A DNA stretch of 64,000 nucleotides, from assembly GCF_022531965.1 (NCBI RefSeq), contig NZ_CP092831.1:1454001-1518000 (forward strand). The letters are read 5' to 3'. Source of the stretch: Paenibacillus peoriae. Its GTDB lineage: Bacteria; Bacillota; Bacilli; Paenibacillales; Paenibacillaceae. The translations under genes were made by a program, and so were the position numbers. Below, piece by piece: positions 53,808 to 63,132 of this stretch. The stretch's first letter is position 1, and each line of letters opens with the position of its first letter. The notes beneath the pieces are model-generated. The model saw only the letters and a program-made list of their open reading frames with translations. It was not told the DNA's origin and searched no databases.

Positions 53808-55085
53808 ATGCGCCGGATTTCATGGATGCTCGCCATGGTCATGTGTGTAACGCTGCTGCTGGCCGGGTGCGGCAAGAAGAGCGCGGACGATGTGGTTAAA
53901 GATTTGAGTGACGTGGTGAGCGACCTGAACAGCTACCACGGTACAGCTTTGATGACGCTGCATACCGGCGACACGCCGCAGGAATACAAGGTGGATATTT
54001 CCTACCGCAAGCCGTCCTATTACCGAATTGCCATGACGAACGAGAAAAAGGATGTTACGCAAATTGTGCTTCGTAATGATGAGGGTGTATTTGTACTAAC
54101 ACCCAGCCTGAACAAAAGCTTCCGTTTCAAAAGCGACTGGCCAAACAATCAGGGTCAAGTATATTTATATGAAACGTTGGTTCGCAGCATTATCGGCGAT
54201 GCCTCCCGTCAGTTGGCTACCGACGATAAATCCTATGTGTTTGATGTGGCAGCGAATTACAACAGCCATGCGTTGGTGAGACAAAAGATATGGCTGTCCA
54301 AAAATGACTATGCACCCACTCAGGTACAGGTGTCTGATGCGAATGCCAAGGTAGTTGTTGATCTGAAATTCGATCAATTTGCTTTTGATACGAAGTTTGA
54401 CAAGGACTCTTTTGATATGGAGCGGAATATGGCTTCAGGTAAGACGAGTACAGGTAGCGCAGGGGCGCCATCTTCCGGAGCAGTAGATCCCAGCGGTCAG
54501 CTTGATCCTTCCGGTGCGATGGATGGGACGACTGGCGTGACGACTGGCGAACCCGGACAAGAGCAGGGGACAGCAGGGGATGCAGTCCAGCAACCGTCAG
54601 GAGAAGCCAAGGTGGACGGTACTGCCACAAACGATACGTCCAAACTGGACAAAGCAGCCAACGCAGAGGCGCAGCAACAAACCCCGGGCACATCGGATGC
54701 CGCAAACGGAACGTCAGCGGGAACGGATGCGGCAGAAGCTGTGATGGGTGAGTTCGGCTTGATCGAACCGTCCTACACGCCAGCCGGAGTACAGATCAAG
54801 GATACGCCGGAGCTGGAGGATAATGGTACACATGCCGTGATGCTGCGGTATAGTGGAACATATAATTATACCATTGTGGAGGCACGTCCAAAAGATCGGG
54901 CGGTCGCACTAGCCGCAGGCGAACTGGTTGATATTGGAGGGAGCTTTGCCGTGCTGACCGGAAGCGAACAGCAGACGATGACCTGGATGAATGACGGAAT
55001 CGAGTTCAGAATCACCAGTGCTGACCTGCCTGTGAGCGAAATGATACAAATTGCCGCTTCTATACAGGATCAATCGGGTAAATAA
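53808..55085 (+). CDS. LolA-like lipoprotein, YdcC type (sporulation-associated in Bacillales)
   Basis: A 425-residue exported lipoprotein. The signal is MLAMVMCVTLLLAGCGKKSA with lipobox LAGC. Residues about 25-205 are a LolA-like beta domain (KVDISYRKPSYYRIAMTNEK, KSFRFKSDWPNNQGQVYLYE). Residues about 210-310 are a low-complexity Gly/Ser/Ala/Thr/Gln insertion (ASGKTSTGSAGAPSS onward). A C-terminal domain of about 110 residues has another beta fold. In B. subtilis ydcC stands directly in front of alr and ndoAI, exactly as here, which supports the call. There is no clear ribosome-binding site; GAAGGGG precedes ATG 53808 by 7 nt. The insertion is longer than expected and probably disordered. 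Confidence 0.8.
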   Translation: MRRISWMLAMVMCVTLLLAGCGKKSADDVVKDLSDVVSDLNSYHGTALMTLHTGDTPQEYKVDISYRKPSYYRIAMTNEKKDVTQIVLRNDEGVFVLTPSLNKSFRFKSDWPNNQGQVYLYETLVRSIIGDASRQLATDDKSYVFDVAANYNSHALVRQKIWLSKNDYAPTQVQVSDANAKVVVDLKFDQFAFDTKFDKDSFDMERNMASGKTSTGSAGAPSSGAVDPSGQLDPSGAMDGTTGVTTGEPGQEQGTAGDAVQQPSGEAKVDGTATNDTSKLDKAANAEAQQQTPGTSDAANGTSAGTDAAEAVMGEFGLIEPSYTPAGVQIKDTPELEDNGTHAVMLRYSGTYNYTIVEARPKDRAVALAAGELVDIGGSFAVLTGSEQQTMTWMNDGIEFRITSADLPVSEMIQIAASIQDQSGK

Positions 55086-55093
55086 AATTTTAT

Positions 55094-55153
55094 AGACGGA
55101 TGCAGACGGTCTAGAGTGTAAAAATGCTCTGCTGCCGCCCGTATCCGTCTTTT
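55094..55153 (+). terminator. Intrinsic terminator
   Basis: AGACGGAT pairs with ATCCGTCT, with inner partial pairing, followed by TTTTG. Confidence 0.6.
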
Positions 55154-55354
55154 GTTCATTCGCAGTCTAAGATGTGCATCGCTTGTATATCCTGTTCTAT
55201 TGTAGAGATGGTAGAGGAGGCTGGTAAAGCCCCCCTGCCATTGACAGCCACGTTTTTGAACATTACCATTAACCTTTGGAAGCAAGCACTTTTGCCACAC
55301 TCCGAATGGTAAAAGGTTATGTTACAGGCTAACAATTGAAGAAGGTGACTGGAT

Positions 55355-56551
55355 TTGCAAGCACAATACAGATCGACCCGGGCCGAAATCAACCTGGATC
55401 ACCTTGGCGCCAACTATGAAGCTTTTCGTAAGGCATTGCCAGCGGATAAGCTGATACTGGTCTGTGTCAAGGCGAATGCCTACGGACACGGTGCCGTGGA
55501 AATTTCAAAGGAATTGGAACGCCTTGGTGCGGATTATTTGAGCGTCGCTTTTCTGGATGAAGCGTTGGAGCTTCGTCATGCGGGGGTTCAGCTACCGATT
55601 CTTGTACTCGGCTATACCCCACCGGAAGCTGTACAAACGGCTTGGGAGCATGATATCTCATTGACTGTGTTCAGTGAAGAAGTGCTGGAGGGTATCCGCA
55701 GACTGGACTGCCAAGGAAATGAACGCAAGCTGAAGGTGCACATCAAAATAGACAGCGGCATGGGAAGACTGGGTTTGCTGCCTGGAGAAGAGGCTATGGC
55801 TTTTGTCCGGCAGGCTCACGAATTAGAGCAGGTGCTGCTGGAAGGCATGTACACCCATTTTGCCCGCGCGGATGAAGAAGACAAAAGCTATACACTGCTA
55901 CAATATGATCGGCTTCGGGGCGTGGCGGAAGCGCTAAGGGAACAAGGTATCACCATTCCCATTATACATACGGCTAATAGCGCCGCTACCATTGATACCC
56001 CTTCTCTTTCCCCCAATATGGTGCGGATTGGTATCAGTATATACGGTCTGTATCCGTCTGATGAGGTTAACCGGCAAGCCATTGAACTGCTGCCTGTATT
56101 GTCATTGAAGACGGCGGTGGTTTATACCAAGACGCTTCCTCCCGGCTGGGGAGTTAGCTATGGCACCCGGTATGTGACTTCCAGTGAAGAACGGATCGGT
56201 ACACTGCCAATCGGCTATGCGGATGGATACTCCCGCATGCTGAGTGGGAAGATCGAAGTGTTGATACGCGGTCGTCGCGTCCCGGTACTCGGCACGATTT
56301 GCATGGACCAGTGTATGGTATCCTTACAATCTTTCGCAGAAGATGCGGAAGAAATCCAAACCGGCGAAGAGGTTGTTCTCATCGGTCAGCAGTCCGGCGA
56401 AACTATCGCGGCGGATGAGCTGGCATCCAAGCTTGGTACGATCCACTATGAGGTGATCTGCATGATCGCAGACAGGGTACCGCGTGTATACACACGAGGC
56501 CATGTTCCTGTTATTCGAGTGAACTCGCTTCTTCCAACCCACTGGAATTAA
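55355..56551 (+). CDS. alr: Alanine racemase
   Basis: A 398-residue PLP enzyme that makes D-alanine for peptidoglycan. The PLP lysine is Lys39 in VCVKANAYGHGAVEIS. The second base Tyr lies in GVSYGTRYVTSSEERIGTLP, and VRIGISIYGLYP and GTICMDQCMV are the other family motifs. The start is TTG 55355, 8 nt behind AGAAGGTG; the first ATG inside the frame would cut off the conserved front (STRAEINLDHLGANYEAFRK). It lies between the ydcC-type gene and the EndoAI/EndoA toxin-antitoxin pair, the same order as in B. subtilis. Confidence 0.95.
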   Translation: MQAQYRSTRAEINLDHLGANYEAFRKALPADKLILVCVKANAYGHGAVEISKELERLGADYLSVAFLDEALELRHAGVQLPILVLGYTPPEAVQTAWEHDISLTVFSEEVLEGIRRLDCQGNERKLKVHIKIDSGMGRLGLLPGEEAMAFVRQAHELEQVLLEGMYTHFARADEEDKSYTLLQYDRLRGVAEALREQGITIPIIHTANSAATIDTPSLSPNMVRIGISIYGLYPSDEVNRQAIELLPVLSLKTAVVYTKTLPPGWGVSYGTRYVTSSEERIGTLPIGYADGYSRMLSGKIEVLIRGRRVPVLGTICMDQCMVSLQSFAEDAEEIQTGEEVVLIGQQSGETIAADELASKLGTIHYEVICMIADRVPRVYTRGHVPVIRVNSLLPTHWN

Positions 56552-56842
56552 TTTCATAACGCAAATTACCGAATAAAAGCAGGAGTTTTCGCAGAACGTC
56601 CCGAAATATGTATAAAGGAAAGAAAAGAGCGCTATAACTGTCAAAAGACGCATCAGGCTCCGCTGACACTTGTATTTCGGGGATCAAACGCCTGTACGAA
56701 AACGAACTGCGTAGTTTATAATGGAATGCAGCATAGATGATATACGAATATCATATACATTCTTGTATTCCGTTTGAATAAATTACCGGGAATAACGTTA
56801 TAATGGTACAATGGCGACAAGGTTTTGGGGGTGGAAGAGAAG

Positions 56843-57124
56843 TTGGCCAATTTGCAGAACACCAAAAGAATAATGATCAGTTTGCCAGATCATCTCTTAC
56901 AGGAAGTGGACGGGATCGTAGCTATGGAAAATTCCAACCGCAGTGAATTTATCAGGCAGGCCATGAAGCTGTATGTAGGCGAACGTAAAAAACGTTACAT
57001 TCGTGAAGCTATGCAGCGTGGATACATGGAAATGGCTAAAATTAACTTGACCATGGCATCCGAAGCCTTTCACGCGGAGGAAGATGCAAACAGCACCTTG
57101 GGCCGTACAGTTAGCGGGGTGTAA
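56843..57124 (+). CDS. ndoAI: Antitoxin EndoAI (MazE-like, ribbon-helix-helix)
   Basis: A 93-residue antitoxin from TTG 56843, 8 nt behind GGGGGTGG; the frame continues upstream to GTG 56831 and TTG 56825. The ribbon-helix-helix motif is RIMISLPDHLLQEVDGIVAM with ENSNRSEFIRQAMKLYVGER. The C-terminal tail GYMEMAKINLTMASEAFHAE, which binds and blocks the toxin, is strikingly like B. subtilis EndoAI. It pairs with the toxin gene 6 bp downstream. The length equals that of the known family member. Confidence 0.9.
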   Translation: MANLQNTKRIMISLPDHLLQEVDGIVAMENSNRSEFIRQAMKLYVGERKKRYIREAMQRGYMEMAKINLTMASEAFHAEEDANSTLGRTVSGV

Positions 57125-57130
57125 TCCATA

Positions 57131-57481
57131 TTGATCGTAAAGCGCGGCGACGTTTTTTTTGCAGACCTTTCACCCGTAGTCGGTTCCGAGCAAGGTGGCG
57201 TCAGACCTGTGCTGATCATTCAAAATGATATCGGCAATCGGTTTAGTCCTACCGTGATCGTGGCAGCTATCACCGCTCAGATTCAGAAGGCAAAGCTGCC
57301 TACACACGTGGAAATCGACGCGGCGACGCATGGCTTTGATCGTGATTCTGTTGTTCTTCTGGAGCAAATTCGGACGATCGACAAGCAAAGGCTTACCGAC
57401 AAAATCACCCACTTAGATGAAGAAACTATGCGCAAAGTGAGCGATTCGCTACAAATCAGTCTCGGTTTGATTGATTTTTAG
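57131..57481 (+). CDS. ndoA: Type II toxin EndoA (MazF-like endoribonuclease)
   Basis: A 116-residue mRNA interferase of the MazF/PemK family, TTG start at 57131. The first strand [24 protein letters not shown] carries the catalytic Arg; [20 protein letters not shown] and [20 protein letters not shown] with the conserved Ser/Gln-Thr core follow. Known EndoA enzymes cleave single-stranded UACAU. It is controlled by the antitoxin gene immediately upstream and lies in the conserved alr-ndoAI-ndoA-tex order. A terminator follows 26 nt after the stop. Confidence 0.95.
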   Translation: MIVKRGDVFFADLSPVVGSEQGGVRPVLIIQNDIGNRFSPTVIVAAITAQIQKAKLPTHVEIDAATHGFDRDSVVLLEQIRTIDKQRLTDKITHLDEETMRKVSDSLQISLGLIDF

Positions 57482-57506
57482 CGTGATGGAACGACGAGTG
57501 AAACGG

Positions 57507-57537
57507 GAAAAGGGCAGCGCTTGGGCGCTGTCCTTTT
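57507..57537 (+). terminator. Intrinsic terminator
   Basis: AAAAGGGCAGCGC / GCGCTGTCCTTTT with a TTGG loop. It ends the ndoAI-ndoA unit. Confidence 0.8.
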
Positions 57538-57660
57538 GCGTGTCTGATGAAAAATGCAGGTAGGGCTTGCTCTAACGGCACCTGCTGGCGCTTTGAATCA
57601 TTTTTTGTGATAATGAAAGACATGCTGTATGACAAGAGTTGTGAGGAAGAAGGGATAGGT

Positions 57661-59883
57661 TTGTCTAACGAGGAAACGAAGACGGAAATCCGGCAGGAGC
57701 CGAACGAAGCAGAACGCCAAGAGCGGATTGTCAAACAAGTGGCGAGAGAGCTGTCGCTGGCACTCAAGCAAATCCGGACAACGATCAGTTTGTTGGATGA
57801 AGGGAATACAATTCCTTTTATCGCGCGTTATCGTAAGGAAATGACAGGAGAGCTGGATGAAAATCAGCTACGTGAAATTGAAGATCGTGTAGTGTATTTG
57901 CGTAATCTGGAGGATCGTAAGGTAGAGGTCATCCGCATTATTGATGAGCAGGGCAAGCTGACGGAAGACCTGCAGGCGGCTATCACCTCTGCGGTTAAAC
58001 TTCAGGAAGTGGAGGATCTGTACCGTCCGTATCGGCAAAAGCGCAAAACCCGCGCCAGTGTAGCAAAGGAACGGGGACTGGAGCCGCTGTCCATCTGGAT
58101 CTGGAGCCAGCCGAAGCAGGGCGATGCTCTGAAAGAAGCCGAGTCTTATGTAAATGCGGAACTTGGAGTGGACAGCGCCGAGGCGGCCATCCAAGGAGCC
58201 TTGGACATTTTAGCTGAAAATATAGCGGATGATGCGGCTATTCGCCAATGGGTACGCCGATATACGCTGGACCATGGTATGCTGACCTCCGAAGCGAAGG
58301 ACGCAGAGCAAGAATCCGTGTATGAGAACTACTACAGCTATCGTGAACTCGCTAAGAAAATGCCACCTCACCGTATTCTGGCGATTAATCGCGGGGAGCG
58401 GGAAGGCATTCTTAAGGTTGGTCTGGAGGTAGTGCCAGATTCTATTTACAATTACATGGCAGGCCAAGTGATTAAAGGATCGTCTGTCGTGCAAGATCTG
58501 CTGCGCAGTGTCATTGAGGATGCGTATAAAAGACTTATCGCGCCGTCTATCGAGCGTGAAGTGCGCGCTGAAATGACGGAGAAGGGCGAGCAGCAGGCGA
58601 TCTCCATTTTTGCAGGCAACTTGCGCAGCCTGTTGCTACAGGCTCCGATCAAGGGCCGACGTGTGCTCGGTGTCGATCCGGCCTATCGGACAGGCTGCAA
58701 GCTGGCGGTTGTCGATGACACCGGCAAGCTGCTCGAAGTGGCTGTGACGTATCCGACACCACCGAACAACAAGAAGCGCGAGGCTGCTGAAAAGTTCAAG
58801 CAGCTGATTGCCCAATACGGGATCGAATTGATTGTCATTGGTAACGGAACCGCTTCGCGCGAGACAGAGCAATTCGTAGCGGAAGTCATCGCGGACATTG
58901 GTGACAGCAGTCTAGCGTATCTGATCGTCAATGAGGCGGGCGCAAGCGTATACTCTGCCTCCAAGCTGGCACAGGAGGAATTTCCCGATTTAGACGTGGC
59001 CGAGCGCAGTGCGGCTTCCATCGCACGTCGTGTGCAGGACCCGCTGGCTGAGCTGGTCAAGATTGAGCCGAAGGCTATTGGTGTAGGCCAATACCAGCAT
59101 GATGTGTCGCAGAAACATCTGGATGAAAGCTTAAAGGACGTTGTCGAATCAGCCGTTAACCATGTCGGTGTAGATGTGAACACGGCTTCTTCTGCGCTGT
59201 TATCCTATGTAGCAGGGATCAATGCGACGATTGCCAAAAACATCGTTAAGTACCGTGAGGAAAACGGTAAATTCAGCAACCGTCGTCAGTTGCAGAAGGT
59301 GCCGCGTCTTGGTGCAAAAACCTACGAGCAATCTGTTGGCTTTATCCGTATACCGGGTGGAGAAAATCCGCTGGATCGCACACCGATTCACCCTGAATCC
59401 TATGCTGTCGTAGACCGCCTGTTGGCGGAACTGGCCATCAATGCCCACGATCTAGGCACCAAGGCTGCAACGGAAGCACTGAACGTGTCCAACATTGACG
59501 AACTAGCTGCGAAGCTGGAAGTCGGCGTGCCGACACTGAAGGATATTCTGGACAGTCTCCAGCGTCCGGGCCGTGACCCGCGTGACGAGCTGCCGTTACC
59601 TGTATTCCGCAAGGATGTGCTGAAGATCGAGGATCTGGCACCGGGTATGGAGCTTCAGGGAACCGTCCGCAATGTCATTGATTTTGGCGCGTTTGTCGAT
59701 ATCGGTATTAAAAGTGACGGGTTGGTTCATATTTCACAGCTGCGCAGTGGCTTCGTAAAGCATCCGATGGATGTCGTATCTGTCGGTGATAACGTAACGG
59801 TGTGGGTGTTAAATGTTGATTTGAAAAAAGGCAGGGTTGGTCTGACGATGAAACCTCCTGCAGAGGCGCAATCGCAGGCATAA
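57661..59883 (+). CDS. tex: Tex-like RNA-binding transcription accessory protein (YdcI)
   Basis: A 740-residue cytosolic protein. Module order: an N-terminal helical Tex domain (KQVARELSLALKQIRTTISL, GNTIPFIARYRKEMTGELDE), a YqgF-like RNase H fold (GRRVLGVDPAYRTGCKLAVV), helix-hairpin-helix motifs (NTASSALLSYVAGINATIAK, NRRQLQKVPRLGAKTYEQSV) and a C-terminal S1 domain (LQGTVRNVIDFGAFVDIGIK). The frame is open from 57547, but TTG 57661 behind AGAAGGGATAGG is the sound start. Tex proteins bind nucleic acid and affect transcription elongation and toxin gene expression in other species. Single-gene unit with a terminator. Confidence 0.93.
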   Translation: MSNEETKTEIRQEPNEAERQERIVKQVARELSLALKQIRTTISLLDEGNTIPFIARYRKEMTGELDENQLREIEDRVVYLRNLEDRKVEVIRIIDEQGKLTEDLQAAITSAVKLQEVEDLYRPYRQKRKTRASVAKERGLEPLSIWIWSQPKQGDALKEAESYVNAELGVDSAEAAIQGALDILAENIADDAAIRQWVRRYTLDHGMLTSEAKDAEQESVYENYYSYRELAKKMPPHRILAINRGEREGILKVGLEVVPDSIYNYMAGQVIKGSSVVQDLLRSVIEDAYKRLIAPSIEREVRAEMTEKGEQQAISIFAGNLRSLLLQAPIKGRRVLGVDPAYRTGCKLAVVDDTGKLLEVAVTYPTPPNNKKREAAEKFKQLIAQYGIELIVIGNGTASRETEQFVAEVIADIGDSSLAYLIVNEAGASVYSASKLAQEEFPDLDVAERSAASIARRVQDPLAELVKIEPKAIGVGQYQHDVSQKHLDESLKDVVESAVNHVGVDVNTASSALLSYVAGINATIAKNIVKYREENGKFSNRRQLQKVPRLGAKTYEQSVGFIRIPGGENPLDRTPIHPESYAVVDRLLAELAINAHDLGTKAATEALNVSNIDELAAKLEVGVPTLKDILDSLQRPGRDPRDELPLPVFRKDVLKIEDLAPGMELQGTVRNVIDFGAFVDIGIKSDGLVHISQLRSGFVKHPMDVVSVGDNVTVWVLNVDLKKGRVGLTMKPPAEAQSQA

Positions 59884-59925
59884 TACTTTAAATAAAACTG
59901 TGCAACCTTCTTGTGAAGGGTTAAC

Positions 59926-59970
59926 AAAAGCCGGAATCTCCGAACTGCATCGGAGATTCCGGCTTTCATT
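59926..59970. terminator. Bidirectional intrinsic terminator
   Basis: AAAGCCGGAATCTCCGA / TCGGAGATTCCGGCTTT over a 6-nt loop. It serves tex and the convergent cmpA. Confidence 0.85.
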
Positions 59971-59987
59971 TTGGATGCCTTTAGCTT

Positions 59988-60122
59988 TTACCCGTTGTTG
60001 GCATCGAACTCCACGCCAGGTGCTTTATGATAAAAAAACCAACAATCGTTCAACAGTTTAATTTGGCGCCGGTCCTTTTTGTAAAAGGCCCGCATGAGCT
60101 GATTGCTGAGCCATTGAGGCAA
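59988..60122 (-). CDS. cmpA: Cortex morphogenetic protein CmpA
   Basis: A 44-residue gene on the minus strand. TTG 60122 sits behind GAGGAGGAGATCGGC. The protein starts PQWLSNQLMRAFYKKDRRQI and goes on KLLNDCWFFYHKAPG. The 'P.WL.NQ.RKAF..KDR.QI..LN.CWF.Y' pattern is that of B. subtilis CmpA (37 residues), which restrains cortex assembly during sporulation until SpoIVA assembly is checked. It lies between tex and the SprT gene; I believe B. subtilis has the same neighbourhood, but I could not check it. It is one of the clearest signs that the organism sporulates. The TTG start and small size make it easy to miss. Confidence 0.85.
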   Translation of the reverse strand: MPQWLSNQLMRAFYKKDRRQIKLLNDCWFFYHKAPGVEFDANNG

Positions 60123-60266
60123 GCCGATCTCCTCCTCTGCGTTACATCTGTATGCTTAGCATATGGGGTGGGTACCTAAAGTGTGCTTATGAATTGGGGG
60201 TTAGACTTCGGTCGTTATTTTATAATATGCTTGTCAGTAAGGAGTAAAGGAGGAGAGACCGTAAGG

Positions 60267-60791
60267 ATGGAGTCCAAGTCCCTGAACAATTCAATGAACC
60301 ATTCAATGAGCCATTCTATGAGTAATGAAGAGCTTCAAGAATGGGTAGAGCGCATTTCGCTGGAGAGCTTCGGTGTGCCGTTTCGACATCAAGCCACCTT
60401 TAATGTACGTCTGTCTTCCACAGGCGGTAGGTATTTTATGAAAAGTCATCATATTGAAATTAATCCACATCAACTCGCAGCTTACGGACGTTCTGAGGTG
60501 GAGAAAATTATTAAGCATGAGCTGTGCCATTATCATTTACATTTGCGCGGGATGGGCTATCAGCATCGAGATGCTGACTTCAAAGCATGGTTGGCCCGTG
60601 TAGGAGGAAGCAGGCATTGTCAGACTCTGCCGGGAAGAACGGAACGTAAGCCTCAGCCTTATCGTTACAAGCTAGTATGCGTTTCCTGTAAACAGGAGTA
60701 TATGCGCAAGCGTAAGATGAATCCTCAGCGATATCGCTGTGGGAAATGTGGAGGTAAGCTTCGCCTGTTGGCACTTGACGGCACCCCCTGA
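60267..60791 (+). CDS. sprT: SprT family zinc metalloprotein-like protein
   Basis: A 174-residue protein. The central zincin motif is KIIKHELCHYHLHLRGMGY, with the HExxH-type helix HELCH. A C-terminal zinc ribbon follows (CVSCKQEYMRKRKMNPQRYR, then CGKCGGKL). I start at ATG 60267, preceded by AAAGGAGGAG; the open frame from 60183 has no ribosome-binding site at its head. A second ATG inside the Met-rich 'NSMNHSMSHSMSNEE' run is possible. SprT-like proteins are probably proteases (SPRTN-like) or zinc-binding proteins; the bacterial role is unclear. The gene follows the cmpA/tex block and precedes a tRNA pair. Confidence 0.85.
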   Translation: MESKSLNNSMNHSMSHSMSNEELQEWVERISLESFGVPFRHQATFNVRLSSTGGRYFMKSHHIEINPHQLAAYGRSEVEKIIKHELCHYHLHLRGMGYQHRDADFKAWLARVGGSRHCQTLPGRTERKPQPYRYKLVCVSCKQEYMRKRKMNPQRYRCGKCGGKLRLLALDGTP

Positions 60792-60835
60792 ATCATGGTA
60801 AATTAACCATACTGTAAGATAATTTACAGTAATGT

Positions 60836-60911
60836 TCCCTGATAGCTCAGTTGGTAGAGCACTCGACTGTTAATCGAGTTGTCACAGGTTCGAGTCCTGT
60901 TCGGGGAGCCA
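60836..60911 (+). tRNA. tRNA-Asn (GTT)
   Basis: Complete cloverleaf with acceptor TCCCTGA/TCGGGGA, D-loop AGCTCAGTTGGTAGAGC, anticodon loop CTGTTAA and T arm GTTCGAGTC. CCA is encoded at the end. Confidence 0.97.
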
Positions 60912-60912
60912 T

Positions 60913-61001
60913 GGAGAGGTACCCAAGTGGCTATAAGGGGACCCTCTGCTAAGGGGTTAGGCTGCGAAAGCGGTGCGAGGGTTCGAATCCCTCTCTCTCC
61001 G
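60913..61001 (+). tRNA. tRNA-Ser (GCT)
   Basis: Acceptor GGAGAGG/CTCTCTCC, anticodon loop CTGCTAA, a long variable arm (GGCTGCGAAAGCGGTGC) typical of class II tRNA, and T loop GTTCGAATC. It starts one base after tRNA-Asn. CCA is not encoded. Confidence 0.96.
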
Positions 61002-61016
61002 TTGGTATTTTAAGTA

Positions 61017-61066
61017 GAAAAAGGACGCTCGTATGCATTGTAATGATGCTTGCGAGCGTCCTTTTT
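61017..61066 (+). terminator. Intrinsic terminator of the tRNA pair
   Basis: AAAAAGGACGCTCG / CGAGCGTCCTTTTT with an inner GCAT/ATGC pairing. Confidence 0.85.
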
Positions 61067-61180
61067 GTCTAGATCTGCTTTGAAAATAACGGTGGACTGA
61101 AATTCGTTTAAGTGGAGAGACGAACGTGCTGCGTACGCCATGAAGCGACGTCAACCTGTCTTGTAAGCAGCCAATGACTT

Positions 61181-62056
61181 CTATTTCACAGTGTCAGCCT
61201 CAACTGTCTTAAGTATGTTCAACAGAGCATGAGCGACGCCATCTTCCGTATTAGTCAGAGTCACTTCGGAGCAGACGGCCTTAATGTCGTCTTTTGCATT
61301 GCCCATGGCAATGCCTCTTCCTGCCATTGTCAGCATGGAGATATCGTTGTAACTGTCCCCAATCGCTACAGCTTCCTGCATGGGAATGCTCAGATGATTC
61401 GCCAGATAACGCAATGCATTACCTTTAGACGCGTCCTTATGCTCGACTTCAAAGTTACGGTCTGAAGAGATGACCATGTTCAGGCCCTGAAAACTTTGGT
61501 AACGCTCACGGCCCCGATCCAATTTGGCTTGATCAAAGGAGAAACAGAGCACGTTATAAATCTCTACATCCAGTGGAATGTCCTCATATGAAGCGATGCG
61601 GGTATGTCCGGTCTGTTCATATTGTTTTTCGGCTGCGTGTAATAATGTATCCAGCGAAATATCCGGGTTGGCGCTCAGCAATCGATCCATTTCAACAGCA
61701 AGTAGCTGATGTCCGTTTTGTGGAGAATAAATAGCGCGGTCTGTCATGACCTCATAGTAAAAGTCGTTATCGTGCAGCCAGCTCAGCACTTCAAACGTTT
61801 CACTGCGGCCCATAGGAGTAGAGGTTAACTGACGACGATGCACATCGTGTACGGTTGCGCCGTTTGCTCCAATGACGGGAGTTATAAGTTCTGCTTCCTC
61901 TAGCTTTGTCCAGGCGTCATAAGCGGCTCTACCAGTGGCAATTGTCACCTGAACGCCTTGCTTTTGTGCTTGGCGTATAGCCTCCGCGTTCACTTTGCTT
62001 ATTTTTCCTTCCTCGTTCAGCAGTGTTCCATCCATATCAATCGCAAACAGTTTCAT
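61181..62056 (-). CDS. Cof-type HAD-IIB phosphatase
   Basis: A 291-residue cytosolic phosphatase of the haloacid dehalogenase superfamily, Cof/YidA group. Motif I is FAIDMDGTLLNEEG (nucleophile and acid/base Asp), motif II is TIATGRAAYDAW, the lysine of motif III is DASKGNALRYLANHL, and motif IV is AVAIGDSYNDISMLTMAGRG. A C2-type cap occupies the middle. These enzymes dephosphorylate sugar phosphates or other small metabolites. ATG 62056 follows GGAGAG. It forms a minus-strand operon with the DeoR-type gene 69 bp upstream, which may regulate it. Confidence 0.9.
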   Translation of the reverse strand: MKLFAIDMDGTLLNEEGKISKVNAEAIRQAQKQGVQVTIATGRAAYDAWTKLEEAELITPVIGANGATVHDVHRRQLTSTPMGRSETFEVLSWLHDNDFYYEVMTDRAIYSPQNGHQLLAVEMDRLLSANPDISLDTLLHAAEKQYEQTGHTRIASYEDIPLDVEIYNVLCFSFDQAKLDRGRERYQSFQGLNMVISSDRNFEVEHKDASKGNALRYLANHLSIPMQEAVAIGDSYNDISMLTMAGRGIAMGNAKDDIKAVCSEVTLTNTEDGVAHALLNILKTVEADTVK

Positions 62057-62125
62057 TTCTCTCCAACTCCTGTCTTTCGATATCTCTGTGATAAATCTTG
62101 AGTTCTAGCTAAGCAGTCTCATATT

Positions 62126-62887
62126 TTATGAGGGGACAACAACTTCAATATCATGATGTTGCAAAATTTCCAGCATTGCTGGTTCTGGCAAGCGATCGGT
62201 GATCACGATATTAACTTCAGATAAATCAGCAAAACGATACGGGAAATTAATTCCGAATTTCGAATGGTCCGCAAGGATGATCACCTGATCCGCCTGTTTC
62301 ATCATCTGATGCTTCAGCATACCGTCTTCTTCATGAATCAGGCTTAGTCCGTGGGATGATATGCCTCCAATCCCGATAAAAGCTTTGTCTACAAAATAGT
62401 GAGACAAAGTGGCGATTACGGACGAGCCATATACATACCGGTGCTCTTTTTGCAGGCGGCCTCCCAACAGATGAATGGAGACACCGTCTTTTCCAGATAG
62501 TACGTCGGCCTGATTAATTGAATTGGTGATAACCGAACATTCCTGCACATTCAGTCTTTCTGCACACGCCTGTACGGTGGTAGAGGAATCCAATATAATA
62601 CGATCCCTATCTCGTACCATGTTGGCAGCCAATTGTCCGATCACTTGTTTCTCCTCAGATACAGTAAGCAGTCTTTCGTTATAATTTCCAATTGGATCGT
62701 GATGCAGTTTAGGGAGAAGGGCGCCGCCGCGGGTGCGAATAATTTTTTGATGCTCCTCAAGTTTTACCAGGTCTCGACGGGCCGTATCCCGTGAAACATT
62801 AAAAATTTCACAAATATCATCCACCGAAATACGCTTGTGAAGCTGTAAGTAATCAACGATTTTTAACATTCGTTCTTCCTGATACAT
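62126..62887 (-). CDS. DeoR/GlpR family transcriptional regulator
   Basis: A 253-residue repressor. The N-terminal helix-turn-helix is RISVDDICEIFNVSRDTARR followed by DLVKLEEHQKIIRTRGGALL. The C-terminal effector-binding domain carries the DeoR pattern IILDSSTTVQACAERL and DKAFIGIGGISSHGLSLIHE, with VIILADHSKFG near the end. The ligand is usually a sugar phosphate. ATG 62887 lies behind GAGGAGC. It is the first gene of an operon with the HAD phosphatase. The upstream region carries repeats of GTAAGTGAT-like sequence that could be its operator. Confidence 0.9.
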   Translation of the reverse strand: MYQEERMLKIVDYLQLHKRISVDDICEIFNVSRDTARRDLVKLEEHQKIIRTRGGALLPKLHHDPIGNYNERLLTVSEEKQVIGQLAANMVRDRDRIILDSSTTVQACAERLNVQECSVITNSINQADVLSGKDGVSIHLLGGRLQKEHRYVYGSSVIATLSHYFVDKAFIGIGGISSHGLSLIHEEDGMLKHQMMKQADQVIILADHSKFGINFPYRFADLSEVNIVITDRLPEPAMLEILQHHDIEVVVPS

Positions 62888-63132
62888 AGAAAGCTCCTCT
62901 GATATATAATGATTTCGGTATCTCGTAAGTGATTATAAGTAAATGTAAGTGATATTGCAATCATTTATCATGATTTTTCAGGGATTAAATGATTCTAGAT
63001 AAGTTAATGTAAGTGGACATGCATTTTGTAATGATAAAAACTGCTTTTTTTAAAATTTCAAAAATAAGTATTGCCATTTGTTATTCTATTTGATATACTC
63101 TTTCTTGTCGCCAAGTTGGCGCATAATAATAA
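62888..63132. other. Upstream region of the DeoR operon
   Basis: About 245 bp, very AT-rich and non-coding. AAGTGAT and GTAAGTGAT occur near 62928 and 62945, with AATCATTTATCATGATT near 62960, which are operator candidates. The other side leads to tRNA-Glu. Confidence 0.35.
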
